Assembly: GCF_020387415.1 (NCBI RefSeq)
Contig: NZ_JAGWCB010000020.1
Location: 310,001-374,000 of the forward strand
Length of the DNA stretch: 64,000 nucleotides
Direction: 5' to 3'
DNA from: Ideonella benzenivorans
Lineage (GTDB): Bacteria; Pseudomonadota; Gammaproteobacteria; Burkholderiales; Burkholderiaceae_C
Shown here piece after piece: positions 32,625 through 41,561 of the stretch. Under the pieces are notes generated by a model. That model saw nothing but the letters and a program-made list of their open reading frames with translations, made no database searches and was not told the origin of the DNA. Both the position numbers and the translations under genes were made by a program. The stretch's first letter is position 1, and every line of letters starts with the position of its first letter.

Positions 32625-33533
32625 TCAGGTTAGGCCGAGGGCGCTGCGGTCGACCGGGTGGTTCTGACCACCGCGGTGGGCGATCTTCAGTGCGCCCAGG
32701 CGGTTGCCCAAGGTCACGCACTGGGTCAGTGGCCAGCCTTGTTCCAGGCCGTAGAGCAGGCCACCCCGGAAGGCATCACCGCAGCCGGTGGGGTCGACCA
32801 CGGCCTCGGCTGCGGAACCGGCCACCCGTTCGCAGTGGCCCTGGATCCACACGTCAGCTCCTTGCTCGCCCAGGGTCACGATCAGACCGCCCAGGTGGGA
32901 GCGCGACAGCGCCGCCAGATCCTGCCCGGTGCGGTCGCACAGCATGCGGCCCTCGTAGTCGTTCACGGCGACCCAGCGGGCCCCGGTGATGAATTCGCGC
33001 AGTTCGTCGCCGTTGAACATCGGCAGGCCCTGGCCCGGGTCGAACACATAGGGAATGCCGGCCGCGCGCAGATCCCGCGCCCGGCGCAGCATCGCCTCCC
33101 GGCCATCCGGGCCGATCAGGGCCAGGCGGATGTCGTCGCGGGCGGGCAGGCCGATCTCGTGGGCCTGCTGCATCGCGCCGGGGTGGAAGGCGGTGATCTG
33201 GTTGTTGTCGCGGTCGGTGATGATGATGGCCTGGGCGGTGTAGTTGTCCTGCACCCGCAGCACGCTGCGGGTGTCGATGCCCAGTTCCTCGAAGCGGTTC
33301 AGATAGGCTTGACCGTCGTTGCCCAGTGCCGCCAGCACCACCGGCTCGCCGCCGAGCAGACGGAGGGTGTAGGCGATGTTGCCGGCGCAGCCGCCCCATT
33401 CGCGCCGCAGCGTGGGCACCAGGAACGACACGTTCAGGATGTGCACCTGGTCGGGCAGGATCTGGTCCGCGAAACGGCCGGGGAAATCGGTGATGGTGTC
33501 GAAGGCGAGCGAGCCGCAGACGAGACAGGCCAT
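32625..33533 (-). CDS. PfkB-family carbohydrate/nucleoside kinase
   Basis: A 302-residue cytoplasmic sugar or nucleoside kinase. The N-terminus has CGSLAFDTITDFPGRFAD and the first PfkB signature region GGCAGNIAYTLRLLGG. The C-terminal signature is VVDPTGCGDAFRGGLLYG, with the catalytic aspartate and anion-hole glycines. The form GGCAGN and the overall sequence resemble proteins labelled adenosine kinase in Burkholderiales, but ribokinase-like specificity cannot be excluded. It ends the minus-strand group that begins with accB and faces the H1 terminator. Confidence 0.82.
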   Translation of the reverse strand: MACLVCGSLAFDTITDFPGRFADQILPDQVHILNVSFLVPTLRREWGGCAGNIAYTLRLLGGEPVVLAALGNDGQAYLNRFEELGIDTRSVLRVQDNYTAQAIIITDRDNNQITAFHPGAMQQAHEIGLPARDDIRLALIGPDGREAMLRRARDLRAAGIPYVFDPGQGLPMFNGDELREFITGARWVAVNDYEGRMLCDRTGQDLAALSRSHLGGLIVTLGEQGADVWIQGHCERVAGSAAEAVVDPTGCGDAFRGGLLYGLEQGWPLTQCVTLGNRLGALKIAHRGGQNHPVDRSALGLT

Positions 33534-33593
33534 GGAGTCGGTACCTCGGAGAGGGTGGGAGAAACGGGGCGGTGCCGGCAGTCGACACCGCCC

Positions 33594-34724
33594 TCAAGGG
33601 TAGAACACTTCCAGCGAGTAGCCTGAGACCTTGAGCGGGGCGACGTCCAGCCGCAGCTCGACATGCCAGCTGCCCTGGGCGGGCCAGGGCTGCTCCGAGA
33701 CTCCCAGGTCGGTGGGCTGGAGCACGCGGCGGGCCAGCACCAGGCCGTCGTCAGAGGTCAGGGTGAGCTCCAGGGCTGGTCGGCGCACGGCCACCGCGGC
33801 GCGGTTGCGCAACTCGGCGGTGATCAGCAACTGGCCGTCGACAGGGGTCGACTGCAGCTGGCTGTTGTCGAGCACGATCTGGTCCAGGGCCATGGGTGGG
33901 CCGACGACGCAGCCGGCCCAGCGACACAGGCCTTCCAGCACCGGCCGGCTGGCCGGCCAGGTCGAGGTCAACCGGTCTCGCAGCTGCAGCGCCAGCTGGC
34001 CCGCCAGCAGCAGTGTCAGCAGAGTGCAGAGCGTCCACGTGGCCAGGCGCCGCAGCGCCGGACGCCGCCACCAGGACGCGTTCGGCTCGGCCTGGCGCAG
34101 GAAGCTGGGCACGGCGGCCACTTCAGGCGCCGGCTCCGGGGCGGGCTGCAGCGCCTCCTTTTCCCAGGCGGTGGGCAGGCGGCTGGCGCCGAAGGGGGCG
34201 GCCAGGGCGTCGGTGTCCGGGGCGTCGTCCTCGTCGTCTTCCGGAGGCGTCAGCGCGTAGCCCCGCAGGGGCTCGGCGTGGACCGGGGCATCTGCCTCCG
34301 GCGCGGGCGGTGGTGGCGGCGGTGGGACGGGCGGCGCCGGAGCCACCGCCGACGGCGGTGGTGCCGGTGTGGGGACCGGCGCAGCGGCTGGAGGGGGGGG
34401 CGGCGGATCGGCGGCTGGCGCTGAGGCGATGCGGGACACCGCTGCGATCGGCGCCGGTTCGGGTACCGGTGCGGCGGGCTCCGCTGGCGGGGCAGGGGGC
34501 GGCACCGCCGGGGTGGGCGGCGTGGGTTCCGGTGCCGAAGCGGCCGGTGGCGTCAAGCCCGGGGCAGGTGGTGGTGCGGAGGCGCCCAGCTCGAACAGGC
34601 TCTCCAGCGCGTTGAACACCTCGTGGCATTGGCCACAGCGGACCCAGCCCTGGGACACCTTGAGCTGGTCCTGGACGACACGGAAAACCGTGCCGCAGGC
34701 GGGACAGCGGGTGGCCAGACTCAT
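33594..34724 (-). CDS. Zinc-ribbon and DUF3426 membrane protein
   Basis: A 376-residue protein of unknown role. Residues 1-40 form an MJ0042-type zinc ribbon with CPACGTVFRV and VRCGQCHEVFNA. About 140 residues of proline/alanine-rich linker follow, with many PAPP-like groups. A single membrane span lies near residues 230-250 (LRRLATWTLCTLLTLLLAGQ). The C-terminal DUF3426 domain (about 260-376) would be on the far side of the membrane. Such proteins are encoded next to prmA across betaproteobacteria. A signalling or envelope role is only a guess. Confidence 0.82.
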   Translation of the reverse strand: MSLATRCPACGTVFRVVQDQLKVSQGWVRCGQCHEVFNALESLFELGASAPPPAPGLTPPAASAPEPTPPTPAVPPPAPPAEPAAPVPEPAPIAAVSRIASAPAADPPPPPPAAAPVPTPAPPPSAVAPAPPVPPPPPPPAPEADAPVHAEPLRGYALTPPEDDEDDAPDTDALAAPFGASRLPTAWEKEALQPAPEPAPEVAAVPSFLRQAEPNASWWRRPALRRLATWTLCTLLTLLLAGQLALQLRDRLTSTWPASRPVLEGLCRWAGCVVGPPMALDQIVLDNSQLQSTPVDGQLLITAELRNRAAVAVRRPALELTLTSDDGLVLARRVLQPTDLGVSEQPWPAQGSWHVELRLDVAPLKVSGYSLEVFYP

Positions 34725-34764
34725 GTCCGGGATGATGCCATGCCCGCGCGGGTGCCCGCCGTGC

Positions 34765-35664
34765 TCAGATGCGCTGCGCGCCCATCAGGATCCAGCCGTC
34801 CTCGCGGTCGAGCACCTGCAGGGCCACCCAGGGGGCGTAGGCGGCCTGGAGCTCCTCGGCCTGGCGTTCCAGGATGCCGGCCAGGACCAGGTGCCCGCCA
34901 GGACGCACGTGGCCGCACAGCAGCGGGGCCAGCAGCTTGAGTGGCGTGGCCAGGATGTTGGCCAGCACCAGCGGGTACTCGCCCTGGGCCAGGTCGGGCA
35001 GGCCGGCCTGAAGCCGGACGCCGTTGGCCTGGGCATTCTGGCGGGTGGACTCGACCGCCGCCGGATCGATGTCCACCGCATCCACCGAACGGGCACCGTG
35101 CAGCGCCGCACCAATGGCCAGGATGCCCGAGCCGCAGCCATAGTCCAGCACCCGGTCCCAGCCGGCCGACAGCGCCGGGGCCTGCTGGGCGATCCAGCGC
35201 AGGCACATGCGGGTGGTGGGGTGGGTGCCGGTGCCGAAGGCCAGACCCGGGTCGAGGTGGATCACCTGGCGGGCCTGGGCGGGCGGTTCGTGCCAGCTCG
35301 GCACGATCCAGAAGTGCTCGGTGATGTCCACCGGGGCGAACTGGGATTGCGTCAGGCGCACCCAGTCCTGCTCCACCACCGGTTGCAGTGCCCGCACGCC
35401 CAGCCCCTCGGTCCAGTCCTGGGCCAGCAGCAGCGTGGCCGCCTGCGAGGCTTCCGCCTCGGTGTTGAAGAGGGCCGTCAGGGTCGAGCGGTCCCAGCCC
35501 GGCCGGGCGGCCGGCATGCCCGGCTCGCCGAACAAGGCCTGTTCGGCGTCGGTGTCGGCATCCGCGTCCTCGACCGAGACGGAGAGCGCCTCCAGCTCGT
35601 TCATCAGGGCTTCGGACACCGGCTCGACCAGCGTTTCCGGGGCGCTCAGCACCAGTTCGTACAT
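34765..35664 (-). CDS. prmA: Ribosomal protein L11 methyltransferase
   Basis: Trimethylates lysines and the N-terminus of ribosomal protein L11, using SAM. The product (299 residues) has an N-terminal substrate-recognition domain beginning MYELVLSAPETLVEPV, with an acidic stretch near residues 30-45. The catalytic domain shows VLDYGCGSGILAIGAAL, DIDPAAVESTRQNA and LVLANILATPL, the last containing the family's substrate-loop motif. A GTG two codons upstream is a possible alternative start. It follows accC after 24 bases, the usual accBC-prmA order. Confidence 0.95.
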   Translation of the reverse strand: MYELVLSAPETLVEPVSEALMNELEALSVSVEDADADTDAEQALFGEPGMPAARPGWDRSTLTALFNTEAEASQAATLLLAQDWTEGLGVRALQPVVEQDWVRLTQSQFAPVDITEHFWIVPSWHEPPAQARQVIHLDPGLAFGTGTHPTTRMCLRWIAQQAPALSAGWDRVLDYGCGSGILAIGAALHGARSVDAVDIDPAAVESTRQNAQANGVRLQAGLPDLAQGEYPLVLANILATPLKLLAPLLCGHVRPGGHLVLAGILERQAEELQAAYAPWVALQVLDREDGWILMGAQRI

Positions 35665-35688
35665 TGCCACGTCAGCGTCCTGTTGCGA

Positions 35689-37038
35689 TCAGCGGTCGTG
35701 GTGCGACAGCCAGCTTTCCAGGTAATGGATGCTGGTGCCGCCCTGGATGAACTTGGCATCGGCCATCAGCTCGCGGTGCAGCGGGATGTTGGTCTTGATG
35801 CCTTCCACCACGGTCTCGTTGAGCGCCATGCGCATGCGGGCCAGGGCCTGCTCACGGGTGTCCCCGTGCACGATGATCTTGCCGATCATCGAGTCGTAGT
35901 TGGATGGCACGAAATAGTTGGTGTAGACGTGGGAATCCACCCGCACGCCGGGGCCGCCAGGCGGATGCCACATCGTGATCCGGCCGGGCGAGGGCAGGAA
36001 CTTGTACGGGTCCTCGGCATTGATCCGGCACTCGATGGCGTGGCCGCGCAGCTGGATCTGGCGTTGGGTGAACGGCAGCTTCTCGCCCGCGGCAATGCGG
36101 ATCTGCTGCTGCACGATGTCGATGCCCGTCACCAGTTCCGTCACCGGGTGTTCCACCTGCACGCGGGTGTTCATCTCGATGAAGTAGAACTCGCCGTTCT
36201 CGTACAGGAACTCGAAGGTGCCCGCGCCGCGGTAGCCCATCTTCTTGCAGGCGGCAGCGCAGCGGTCGCCCACCTTTTCGATCACGCGGCGGGGGATGCC
36301 GGGGGCTGGCGCTTCCTCGATGATCTTCTGGTTGCGGCGCTGCATCGAGCAGTCGCGCTCGCCCAGCCAGACGGCGTTGCGGAAGGAATCGGCCAGCACC
36401 TGGATCTCCACGTGGCGTGGGTTCTCCAGGAACTTCTCCATGTAGACGGCCGGATTGCCAAAGGCCGCACCGGCCTCGGTGCGGGTCATCTGCACCGCAT
36501 TGACCAGCGCCGCCTCGGTGTGGACCACGCGCATGCCGCGGCCGCCACCGCCGCCGGAGGCCTTGATGATCACCGGGTAACCGACCGAGCGGGCGATGCG
36601 GATGATCTCCTTGGGGTCCTCGGGCAGCACGCCTTCGGAGCCCGGCACGCAGGGCACGCCGGCCTTGATCATTGCCTGCTTGGCCGACACCTTGTCGCCC
36701 ATCATGCGGATCGACTCGGGCGTCGGGCCGATGAAGGTGAAACCGCTCTGCTCGACGCGCTCGGCGAAGTCGGCGTTCTCGGACAGGAAGCCGTAGCCCG
36801 GGTGGATGGCCTCGGCATCGGTCACCTCGGCCGTCGAGATGATCGCCGGCATGTTGAGGTAACTCTGCGCCGAAGGGGCCGGGCCGATGCAGACGGCTTC
36901 ATCGGCCAGCCGGACGTACTTCGCCTCGCGGTCGGCCTCGGAATAGACCACCACCGATTTGATGCCCATCTCCTGGCAGGCGCGCTGGATGCGCAGGGCG
37001 ATCTCGCCCCGGTTCGCGATCAGGATTTTCTTGAACAT
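35689..37038 (-). CDS. accC: Acetyl-CoA carboxylase, biotin carboxylase subunit
   Basis: Carboxylates the biotin of AccB with bicarbonate and ATP, the first half of malonyl-CoA synthesis. The 449-residue length equals that of E. coli AccC. It begins [20 protein letters not shown] and has the ATP-grasp glycine-rich loop [14 protein letters not shown]. It also has [20 protein letters not shown] and the catalytic region [14 protein letters not shown] with the RxQVEH signature. Frame openness upstream is compositional. It lies ten bases after accB, and the two are certainly one operon. Confidence 0.97.
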   Translation of the reverse strand: MFKKILIANRGEIALRIQRACQEMGIKSVVVYSEADREAKYVRLADEAVCIGPAPSAQSYLNMPAIISTAEVTDAEAIHPGYGFLSENADFAERVEQSGFTFIGPTPESIRMMGDKVSAKQAMIKAGVPCVPGSEGVLPEDPKEIIRIARSVGYPVIIKASGGGGGRGMRVVHTEAALVNAVQMTRTEAGAAFGNPAVYMEKFLENPRHVEIQVLADSFRNAVWLGERDCSMQRRNQKIIEEAPAPGIPRRVIEKVGDRCAAACKKMGYRGAGTFEFLYENGEFYFIEMNTRVQVEHPVTELVTGIDIVQQQIRIAAGEKLPFTQRQIQLRGHAIECRINAEDPYKFLPSPGRITMWHPPGGPGVRVDSHVYTNYFVPSNYDSMIGKIIVHGDTREQALARMRMALNETVVEGIKTNIPLHRELMADAKFIQGGTSIHYLESWLSHHDR

Positions 37039-37048
37039 GGTGGTCCGA

Positions 37049-37510
37049 TCAGTCGATGACGAACAGCGGCTGACCAAACTCCACCGCCTGGCCGTTCTCG
37101 ACCAGGACTTCACGGATCGTGCCGGCAACTTCGGCTTCGATCTCGTTCATGATCTTCATCGCTTCGATGATGCACAGCGCGTCACCCACCTTGACGGCGG
37201 TGCCCACTTCCACGAAGGGCTTGCCGCCCGGGGTGGACGAGGCGTAGAAGGTGCCGACCATCGGCGACTTGACCAGCGTGCCGGTGGGTTCGGCCGGCGC
37301 GGCAGGTTCGGCCGGCGGCAGCGCTGCCGGTGCCGCCGCGGGGGCGGCCATCGGCCCGGCGGCGGGCATGGTCATCATCGGCGCCGCTGCGTAGGTGGCG
37401 CCACCCGACTTGACGATGCGCACCTTGCCTTCGTTTTCCGTGATCTCAAGTTCGGCGATGTTGGACTCCGAGACCAGGTCGATCAGAGTCTTGAGCTTGC
37501 GCAGGTCCAT
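37049..37510 (-). CDS. accB: Acetyl-CoA carboxylase, biotin carboxyl carrier protein
   Basis: Carries the biotin that moves between the carboxylase and transcarboxylase parts. The 153-residue protein starts [18 protein letters not shown] and has an alanine/proline-rich flexible linker (about residues 45-85). The biotinyl domain has the modified lysine at K119 in [13 protein letters not shown]. It also contains the [10 protein letters not shown] thumb-like segment. Length is that of AccB. In several Burkholderia genomes aroQ lies just upstream. Here it does not, and a 353-base spacer with a possible promoter takes its place. Confidence 0.97.
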   Translation of the reverse strand: MDLRKLKTLIDLVSESNIAELEITENEGKVRIVKSGGATYAAAPMMTMPAAGPMAAPAAAPAALPPAEPAAPAEPTGTLVKSPMVGTFYASSTPGGKPFVEVGTAVKVGDALCIIEAMKIMNEIEAEVAGTIREVLVENGQAVEFGQPLFVID

Positions 37511-37863
37511 GAAAAGCAGTGCTCCTGTCGATGGGACGTGGTGCCTGCCCGGGTGGGGCAGGTCGGAAACACGAACGCGGCCCGGAGGCTTGATCCGGAG
37601 GCGCGTGTGCAGGTGAAGCCACCTGAAGTCCCGGCATTATGCGGAAACAGACAACATCTGCCAGCATTGCTCCCTATCTTGAACTGGGGGTTCGCTGGCG
37701 CACTGTCGCTGCAAGAAGCAGGCATTGTCGCACTTTGCAGGCAGGATTGCCGATGATCGCTCTGTCATGGCTCAAGTTGAGCCCGACTGCCGGTGAACTC
37801 GCCGGCGGCCCAATGGCATCGCCGCCCAGGGTTCCGCAGCGGGGCGATGGCCGGGCCGATCAC
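37511..37863. other. 353-base spacer upstream of accB
   Basis: I can support no gene here. The accB end holds a possible promoter. The other half, next to the TlpA-like gene, has no clear T-run hairpin. The usual aroQ neighbour of accB is absent and no remnant of it was recognised. Confidence 0.4.
37636..37664 (-). promoter_or_regulatory. Possible accB promoter
   Basis: On the minus strand CTGGCA and CATAAT are separated by 17 bases, about 125 bases before the accB ATG. The -10 matches five of six consensus bases and the -35 four of six. A leader of this size would leave room for autoregulation of acc expression, which is known in other bacteria. Confidence 0.35.
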
Positions 37864-38391
37864 TCAGGCCTGGGGCAGCCACCGGGCCAGTTCGTCGGCG
37901 TTGGTGGCACCGAGTTTGCGCCAGATGACTTCATTTCGTGCGGAGATCAGCAGGCTGAACGGCAAACCTCCGGTCGGATTGCCCAGCGGTCGCATCATGG
38001 CCAAGCCGGCCGGCCCCAGCACGCCCACAGGATAGCGCACCGGGGTGCGGGCCAGAAAGCCGGCCACCGCATCGGCGCCATCCAGGGCCAAGCCCAGCAC
38101 CTGCACCCCGGGCCAGCGGCCGGCCGCAGCGTCCAGCACTGGCAGTTCGTGCACGCAGGGCGGGCACCAAGTGGCCCAGAAGTTCACCAGCAAAGGCCGT
38201 TCCCGCCATTGGTCTGGCGCCAGCGCGGGGTGCCCGGGCGGCACGGGCCAGGCCTTGTTCCGCAGCCCGGCCAGCAGCGCGGCGGCGTCTTCATCGCCCC
38301 GTGGGGGGCGGGACGACCACCACAGCGCGGCGGCGGCGCCGGCCCCGCCGGCCAGCGCTGCGGTCAGCCAGGTGCGTCGGCGGAGCGTCAT
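37864..38391 (-). CDS. TlpA-like membrane-anchored thioredoxin
   Basis: A 175-residue thiol-disulfide protein on the periplasmic side. The N-terminus MTLRRRTWLTAALAGGAGAA followed by ALWW is a basic signal-anchor. The thioredoxin fold has LLVNFWATWCPPCVHELPVL with a WCPPC active site, the TlpA/ResA type. A later NPTGGLPFSLLI segment has the cis-proline region. It may reduce apocytochrome c or another periplasmic substrate. Its start overlaps the stop of the preceding conserved gene in an ATGA arrangement. Confidence 0.88.
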   Translation of the reverse strand: MTLRRRTWLTAALAGGAGAAAALWWSSRPPRGDEDAAALLAGLRNKAWPVPPGHPALAPDQWRERPLLVNFWATWCPPCVHELPVLDAAAGRWPGVQVLGLALDGADAVAGFLARTPVRYPVGVLGPAGLAMMRPLGNPTGGLPFSLLISARNEVIWRKLGATNADELARWLPQA

Positions 38392-38978
38392 GCAGTGGCC
38401 CCGTCCAGCAGGCGGCGCAGGGCGGGGGCGTCACCCCGCCAGGTTCGGCCCCGGCTGTCCGGGCGCAGGGCGCCCCGCAGTTCGTCGTGGTCGTGCACCA
38501 CGAAGTGCAGCGTCACCGGCTCGGGCAGGTCGCGGCTGCGGTCCACCGTGCTCAGGATCACCGTGTCGGGGTCGTCGCTGCCGCTGTCGAAGTCCAGTCC
38601 CTGGTTCAGGAAGGCGATCTCGGCACTCTTGGGGTCGTCGCAGTAGAGGTCGATCACGATGTTGGACAGTTGGGTGGCGGTGCCGCGCCAGACTGCCCCG
38701 CCCAGATGCGGGCGGAAATCGGCCAGCCGCTCCATCCAGCGCAGGGCGACGTTGCGCAGGGCGAGCAGTTCGGCGGGCTGGGTGTCGGCGCAGAACACGG
38801 CCAGGTACTCCCGCACCGCGTCCTCCACCTCCTCGTTGCTGGGCAGCTCACCCTGCCGGCCGCCGCGGCGGCCCAGATCCCGGGCGGCCTTGCGCTTGGC
38901 GGCGGGGTACTCCAGCCCCTCGTCCACCACCAGCCGGGCGGCGGCCGCGGCAATCTCCAGGCTCAAGCCAGTCGCCAT
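38388..38978 (-). CDS. Conserved protein of unknown function
   Basis: A 196-residue soluble protein without signal peptide or membrane span. It begins MATGLSLEIAAAAARLVVDE and has a basic segment AAKRKAARDLGRRGGRQGEL near residue 25-45. Its middle reads LGGAVWRGTATQLSNIVIDL, and it has an acidic segment LDFDSGSDDPDTV near 130-140. I recall similar proteins in this position in Burkholderiales but know no function. The glycine-tryptophan-threonine segment followed by alternating acidic residues is faintly like a nucleotidyltransferase fold, which I do not claim. It lies between mtgA and the TlpA-like gene. Confidence 0.7.
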   Translation of the reverse strand: MATGLSLEIAAAAARLVVDEGLEYPAAKRKAARDLGRRGGRQGELPSNEEVEDAVREYLAVFCADTQPAELLALRNVALRWMERLADFRPHLGGAVWRGTATQLSNIVIDLYCDDPKSAEIAFLNQGLDFDSGSDDPDTVILSTVDRSRDLPEPVTLHFVVHDHDELRGALRPDSRGRTWRGDAPALRRLLDGATA

Positions 38979-38987
38979 GCTGTCCTC

Positions 38988-39788
38988 CTAGGGCAGGTCC
39001 ACCGCGCCCATCCGGCCCTGGATGATGGCTGAACGGCCGCTGACGTAGGCCGAACCGGGGTTTTTCTCAAAGCGCTTGGGGGCGGGCAGCATCACGGCCA
39101 GCCGGGCCGCTGCCGCCGGAGACAGCCGCGCGGCATCCACATGGAAATAGTGGTGTGCGGCGGCTTCAGCGCCGAACACGCCTTCACCCCATTCCACGCT
39201 GTTGAGGTAGATGGTCAGGATGCGTTTCTTGCCCAGCACGCCTTCGAGCATGTAGGTGATGACCGCTTCCTGGGCCTTGCGCAGCACATGGCGCTCGCCC
39301 GACAGGAACAGGTTCTTCGCCAGCTGCTGGCTGATGGTGGAGCCGCCCACCACCTTGGCCACCGCCTCGCGGGCCGGCTTGGCCGGGGCGGTCTTGGCGG
39401 CCTTGCCGGGCTTGTCTTGGCGGTGGCTCTGGCGGGCCAGGCGTTCGTTCTGTCGGTCGGCCCGGGCCTGGGCCTTCTGGTTGCGTTGCCAGGCCCCCTC
39501 GATCGCGTCCCACTCAATGCCGCTGTGCTCGGTGAAGCCGGCGTCCTCGCTGGCGATCACCGCCCGCTTGAGCGAGGGGGCGATCCGCTCGTCCGGCACC
39601 CATTCCTGGGCCCAGACGATCTGGTGCTGCTCGGTCAGCAGGCGCCAGGCCTCGCTGCGCTGGAAGGTGGTGGACTGCGGGTCGACGATCAGCATCAGGG
39701 CGATGCGCAGCAGGAAATACAGCTGCAGAGCCAGTGCGCACAAGAGCAGCAGGGCCGCGACCCGGCCCAGACGAAGGCCAAGCTTCAT
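38988..39788 (-). CDS. mtgA: Monofunctional peptidoglycan glycosyltransferase
   Basis: Polymerises lipid II into glycan strands at the inner membrane. The 266-residue protein has one N-terminal span (about residues 10-34). The glycosyltransferase motifs are IASEDAGFTEHSG, with the catalytic glutamate, VVGGSTISQQLAKNLFLSGE, and ILTIYLNSVEWGEGVFGAEA. Between the first two motifs lies a stretch of 50 residues (about 98-147) where E. coli MtgA has 14. The extra part is rich in lysine, arginine, alanine and proline. The start is taken at MKLGLRLGRVAALL, one base from the stop of aroE, so the two are coupled. Confidence 0.93.
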   Translation of the reverse strand: MKLGLRLGRVAALLLLCALALQLYFLLRIALMLIVDPQSTTFQRSEAWRLLTEQHQIVWAQEWVPDERIAPSLKRAVIASEDAGFTEHSGIEWDAIEGAWQRNQKAQARADRQNERLARQSHRQDKPGKAAKTAPAKPAREAVAKVVGGSTISQQLAKNLFLSGERHVLRKAQEAVITYMLEGVLGKKRILTIYLNSVEWGEGVFGAEAAAHHYFHVDAARLSPAAAARLAVMLPAPKRFEKNPGSAYVSGRSAIIQGRMGAVDLP

Positions 39789-39789
39789 G

Positions 39790-40650
39790 TCAGTGGGCCC
39801 CTGCGTCGATGTCGGCGCGCAGCGCCGCCAGCACGGCGGCGGTGGGGGGGCGCACGCCGCGCCACCAGGCGAAGGACTCGGCCGCCTGTTCCACCAGCAT
39901 GCCCAGGCCGTCCCGGCCGAGGGCACCCTGGCCGGCCGCCCAGTCCAGGAAGGGGCGGGCGGCCGGGCCGTACATCAGGTCCAGGGCCAGGCAGCCGGGC
40001 CGGAGCACCGAGGCGCCCACCGGCACCGCGCCGCCGCCCAGGCTGCTGGCAGTGGCGTTGAGCACCACATCGAAGGCGGCGCCCGGCGCGCTCAGCAGCG
40101 CGGTGCGCAGCGCGCTGCCGTGGCGGGCGGCCACCGCGGCGTGGCGCTCGGCCAGGGCCCGGGCCTTGTCGACGCTGCGGTTGGCGATGACCAATTCGGC
40201 AGGGCCTTCGGCCAGCAGCGGCCCCAGCACACCGGCGGCCGCGCCGCCGGCGCCCAGCAGCAGCACCCGTCGGCCAGCCAGCGGCACGCCGGCATTGACC
40301 ACGATGTCGCGCACCAGGCCCACGCCGTCGGTGTTGTCGGCCAGCCAGCGCCCGCCTTCGCGCTTGAGGGTGTTGACGGCGCCGGCCAGTTCGGCCCGCT
40401 CGCTGCGTTCGGCGGCGGCGGTGAAGGCTTCGAACTTGAAGGGCACCGTGATGTTGCAGCCGCGGCCGCCTTCGCGGGCGAACTCGGCCAGGGTGTCGGC
40501 AAAGCCGTCCAGCGGCGCCAGCCGCCGTTCGTAGTGCAGGCGCTGGCCAGTGGCGGTGGCAAAGGCCGTGTGGATGGCGGGGGAGCGGCTGTGGGCCACC
40601 GGGTGGCCAATCACCGCATACAGATCAGAAGCGACAGAAGACTCGGACAT
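39790..40650 (-). CDS. aroE: Shikimate dehydrogenase
   Basis: NADPH-dependent reduction of 3-dehydroshikimate to shikimate in aromatic amino-acid synthesis. The 286-residue protein has [18 protein letters not shown] for substrate binding, [11 protein letters not shown] with the catalytic lysine, [11 protein letters not shown], and the nucleotide-binding loop [16 protein letters not shown]. Length is normal. The start follows the TonB-like gene after 18 bases and the stop abuts mtgA. No sign that it is the quinate/shikimate variant YdiB. Confidence 0.96.
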   Translation of the reverse strand: MSESSVASDLYAVIGHPVAHSRSPAIHTAFATATGQRLHYERRLAPLDGFADTLAEFAREGGRGCNITVPFKFEAFTAAAERSERAELAGAVNTLKREGGRWLADNTDGVGLVRDIVVNAGVPLAGRRVLLLGAGGAAAGVLGPLLAEGPAELVIANRSVDKARALAERHAAVAARHGSALRTALLSAPGAAFDVVLNATASSLGGGAVPVGASVLRPGCLALDLMYGPAARPFLDWAAGQGALGRDGLGMLVEQAAESFAWWRGVRPPTAAVLAALRADIDAGAH

Positions 40651-40668
40651 GGGCCGGAATCAGGGGCA

Positions 40669-41544
40669 TCAGGGATGGGCTGGGCCTTCGGCCGTGGCCT
40701 CAAAGCCCTCGGTGCGGGTGAAGCGAAAGCGCGAAGTCACGACGATCTGGTCGGCCTGCCTGCGCATCGCGTCGGTGAAGTTGCCGAAGGGGGCGGCGGC
40801 ACGGACGATCGCCACGGCCCGGCGGTCCAGCAGCTTGGATTGGGACGGCTGGATCACGTCGGCCTCGATCACGCGCCCGCGGGCGTCGATCGTGATGTTC
40901 ATGATCAGCTCGCCATAGAGCTTCTGGCCCTGGGCCTGCGGGAAGTCGCGCGTGCCGCGGTCCTCGATCCGGCGCCGCAGCTGGTCGTAATAGATCGCGT
41001 AGACCTGCCCCTGGGTGGCCGGGCTGATGTAGCGCTTGCGCGGCCGGGCGTTCTCTTCGTTGATCCGCTTCTCGATCTCGGCCAGCAGCTGCAGCATCTG
41101 GCGGCGGCGCTCCTCGCGTTCGGCATCCTGGGCCGACTGGATCGGCCGGGTCGGGTCCGCGGGGGGCAGCAGGGCCAGTTCGCGCCGGACGGCGGTCAAC
41201 AGCTGCTGCTGCTGGGCCTGCATCTGCTGGATCTGCGCCTGGGCCGCATCCGGATCCTCGCCCAGGGCGCTGAACTCCGACGGTGGCAGGGGCGAGGTGG
41301 CCCGTCCCTTGTCCATGTTGCCGCCACCGGCCAGATCGGCCTGGGCGATGGCCTGGGCCTTGACCGGCTTCTCGTCGGAGCGGGCATTGACCAGGATGAC
41401 TTCCAGCGGCGTGTCCTCGAACACCCGGTTGAAGCGCTCCGGGTCGACGAAGCGCACCGTCAGCAGCACGGCGTGCAAGGCCACCGAGACCAGCAGCATG
41501 CTCTGCAGCAGCGTCGGGGGCCAGGGCAGCTTGGGCAGGCGCAT
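40669..41544 (-). CDS. TonB-like periplasm-spanning protein
   Basis: A 291-residue protein with an N-terminal membrane anchor (about residues 12-32). A glutamine-rich helical part (about 100-180) follows, with QAQIQQMQAQQQQLLTAVRR. The C-terminal TonB-type domain has YYDQLRRRIEDRGTRDFP and GELIMNITIDARGRVIEA. The last part, LDRRAVAIVRAAAPFGNF, is typical of TonB-family C-termini. No exbB/exbD lies nearby, and the proline-rich spacer of classical TonB is missing. It may be a TonB paralogue or a TolA-like linker. It follows the RNase gene after 17 bases. Confidence 0.82.
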   Translation of the reverse strand: MRLPKLPWPPTLLQSMLLVSVALHAVLLTVRFVDPERFNRVFEDTPLEVILVNARSDEKPVKAQAIAQADLAGGGNMDKGRATSPLPPSEFSALGEDPDAAQAQIQQMQAQQQQLLTAVRRELALLPPADPTRPIQSAQDAEREERRRQMLQLLAEIEKRINEENARPRKRYISPATQGQVYAIYYDQLRRRIEDRGTRDFPQAQGQKLYGELIMNITIDARGRVIEADVIQPSQSKLLDRRAVAIVRAAAPFGNFTDAMRRQADQIVVTSRFRFTRTEGFEATAEGPAHP

Positions 41545-41561
41545 GGTGGGTGCGAGTCAGG

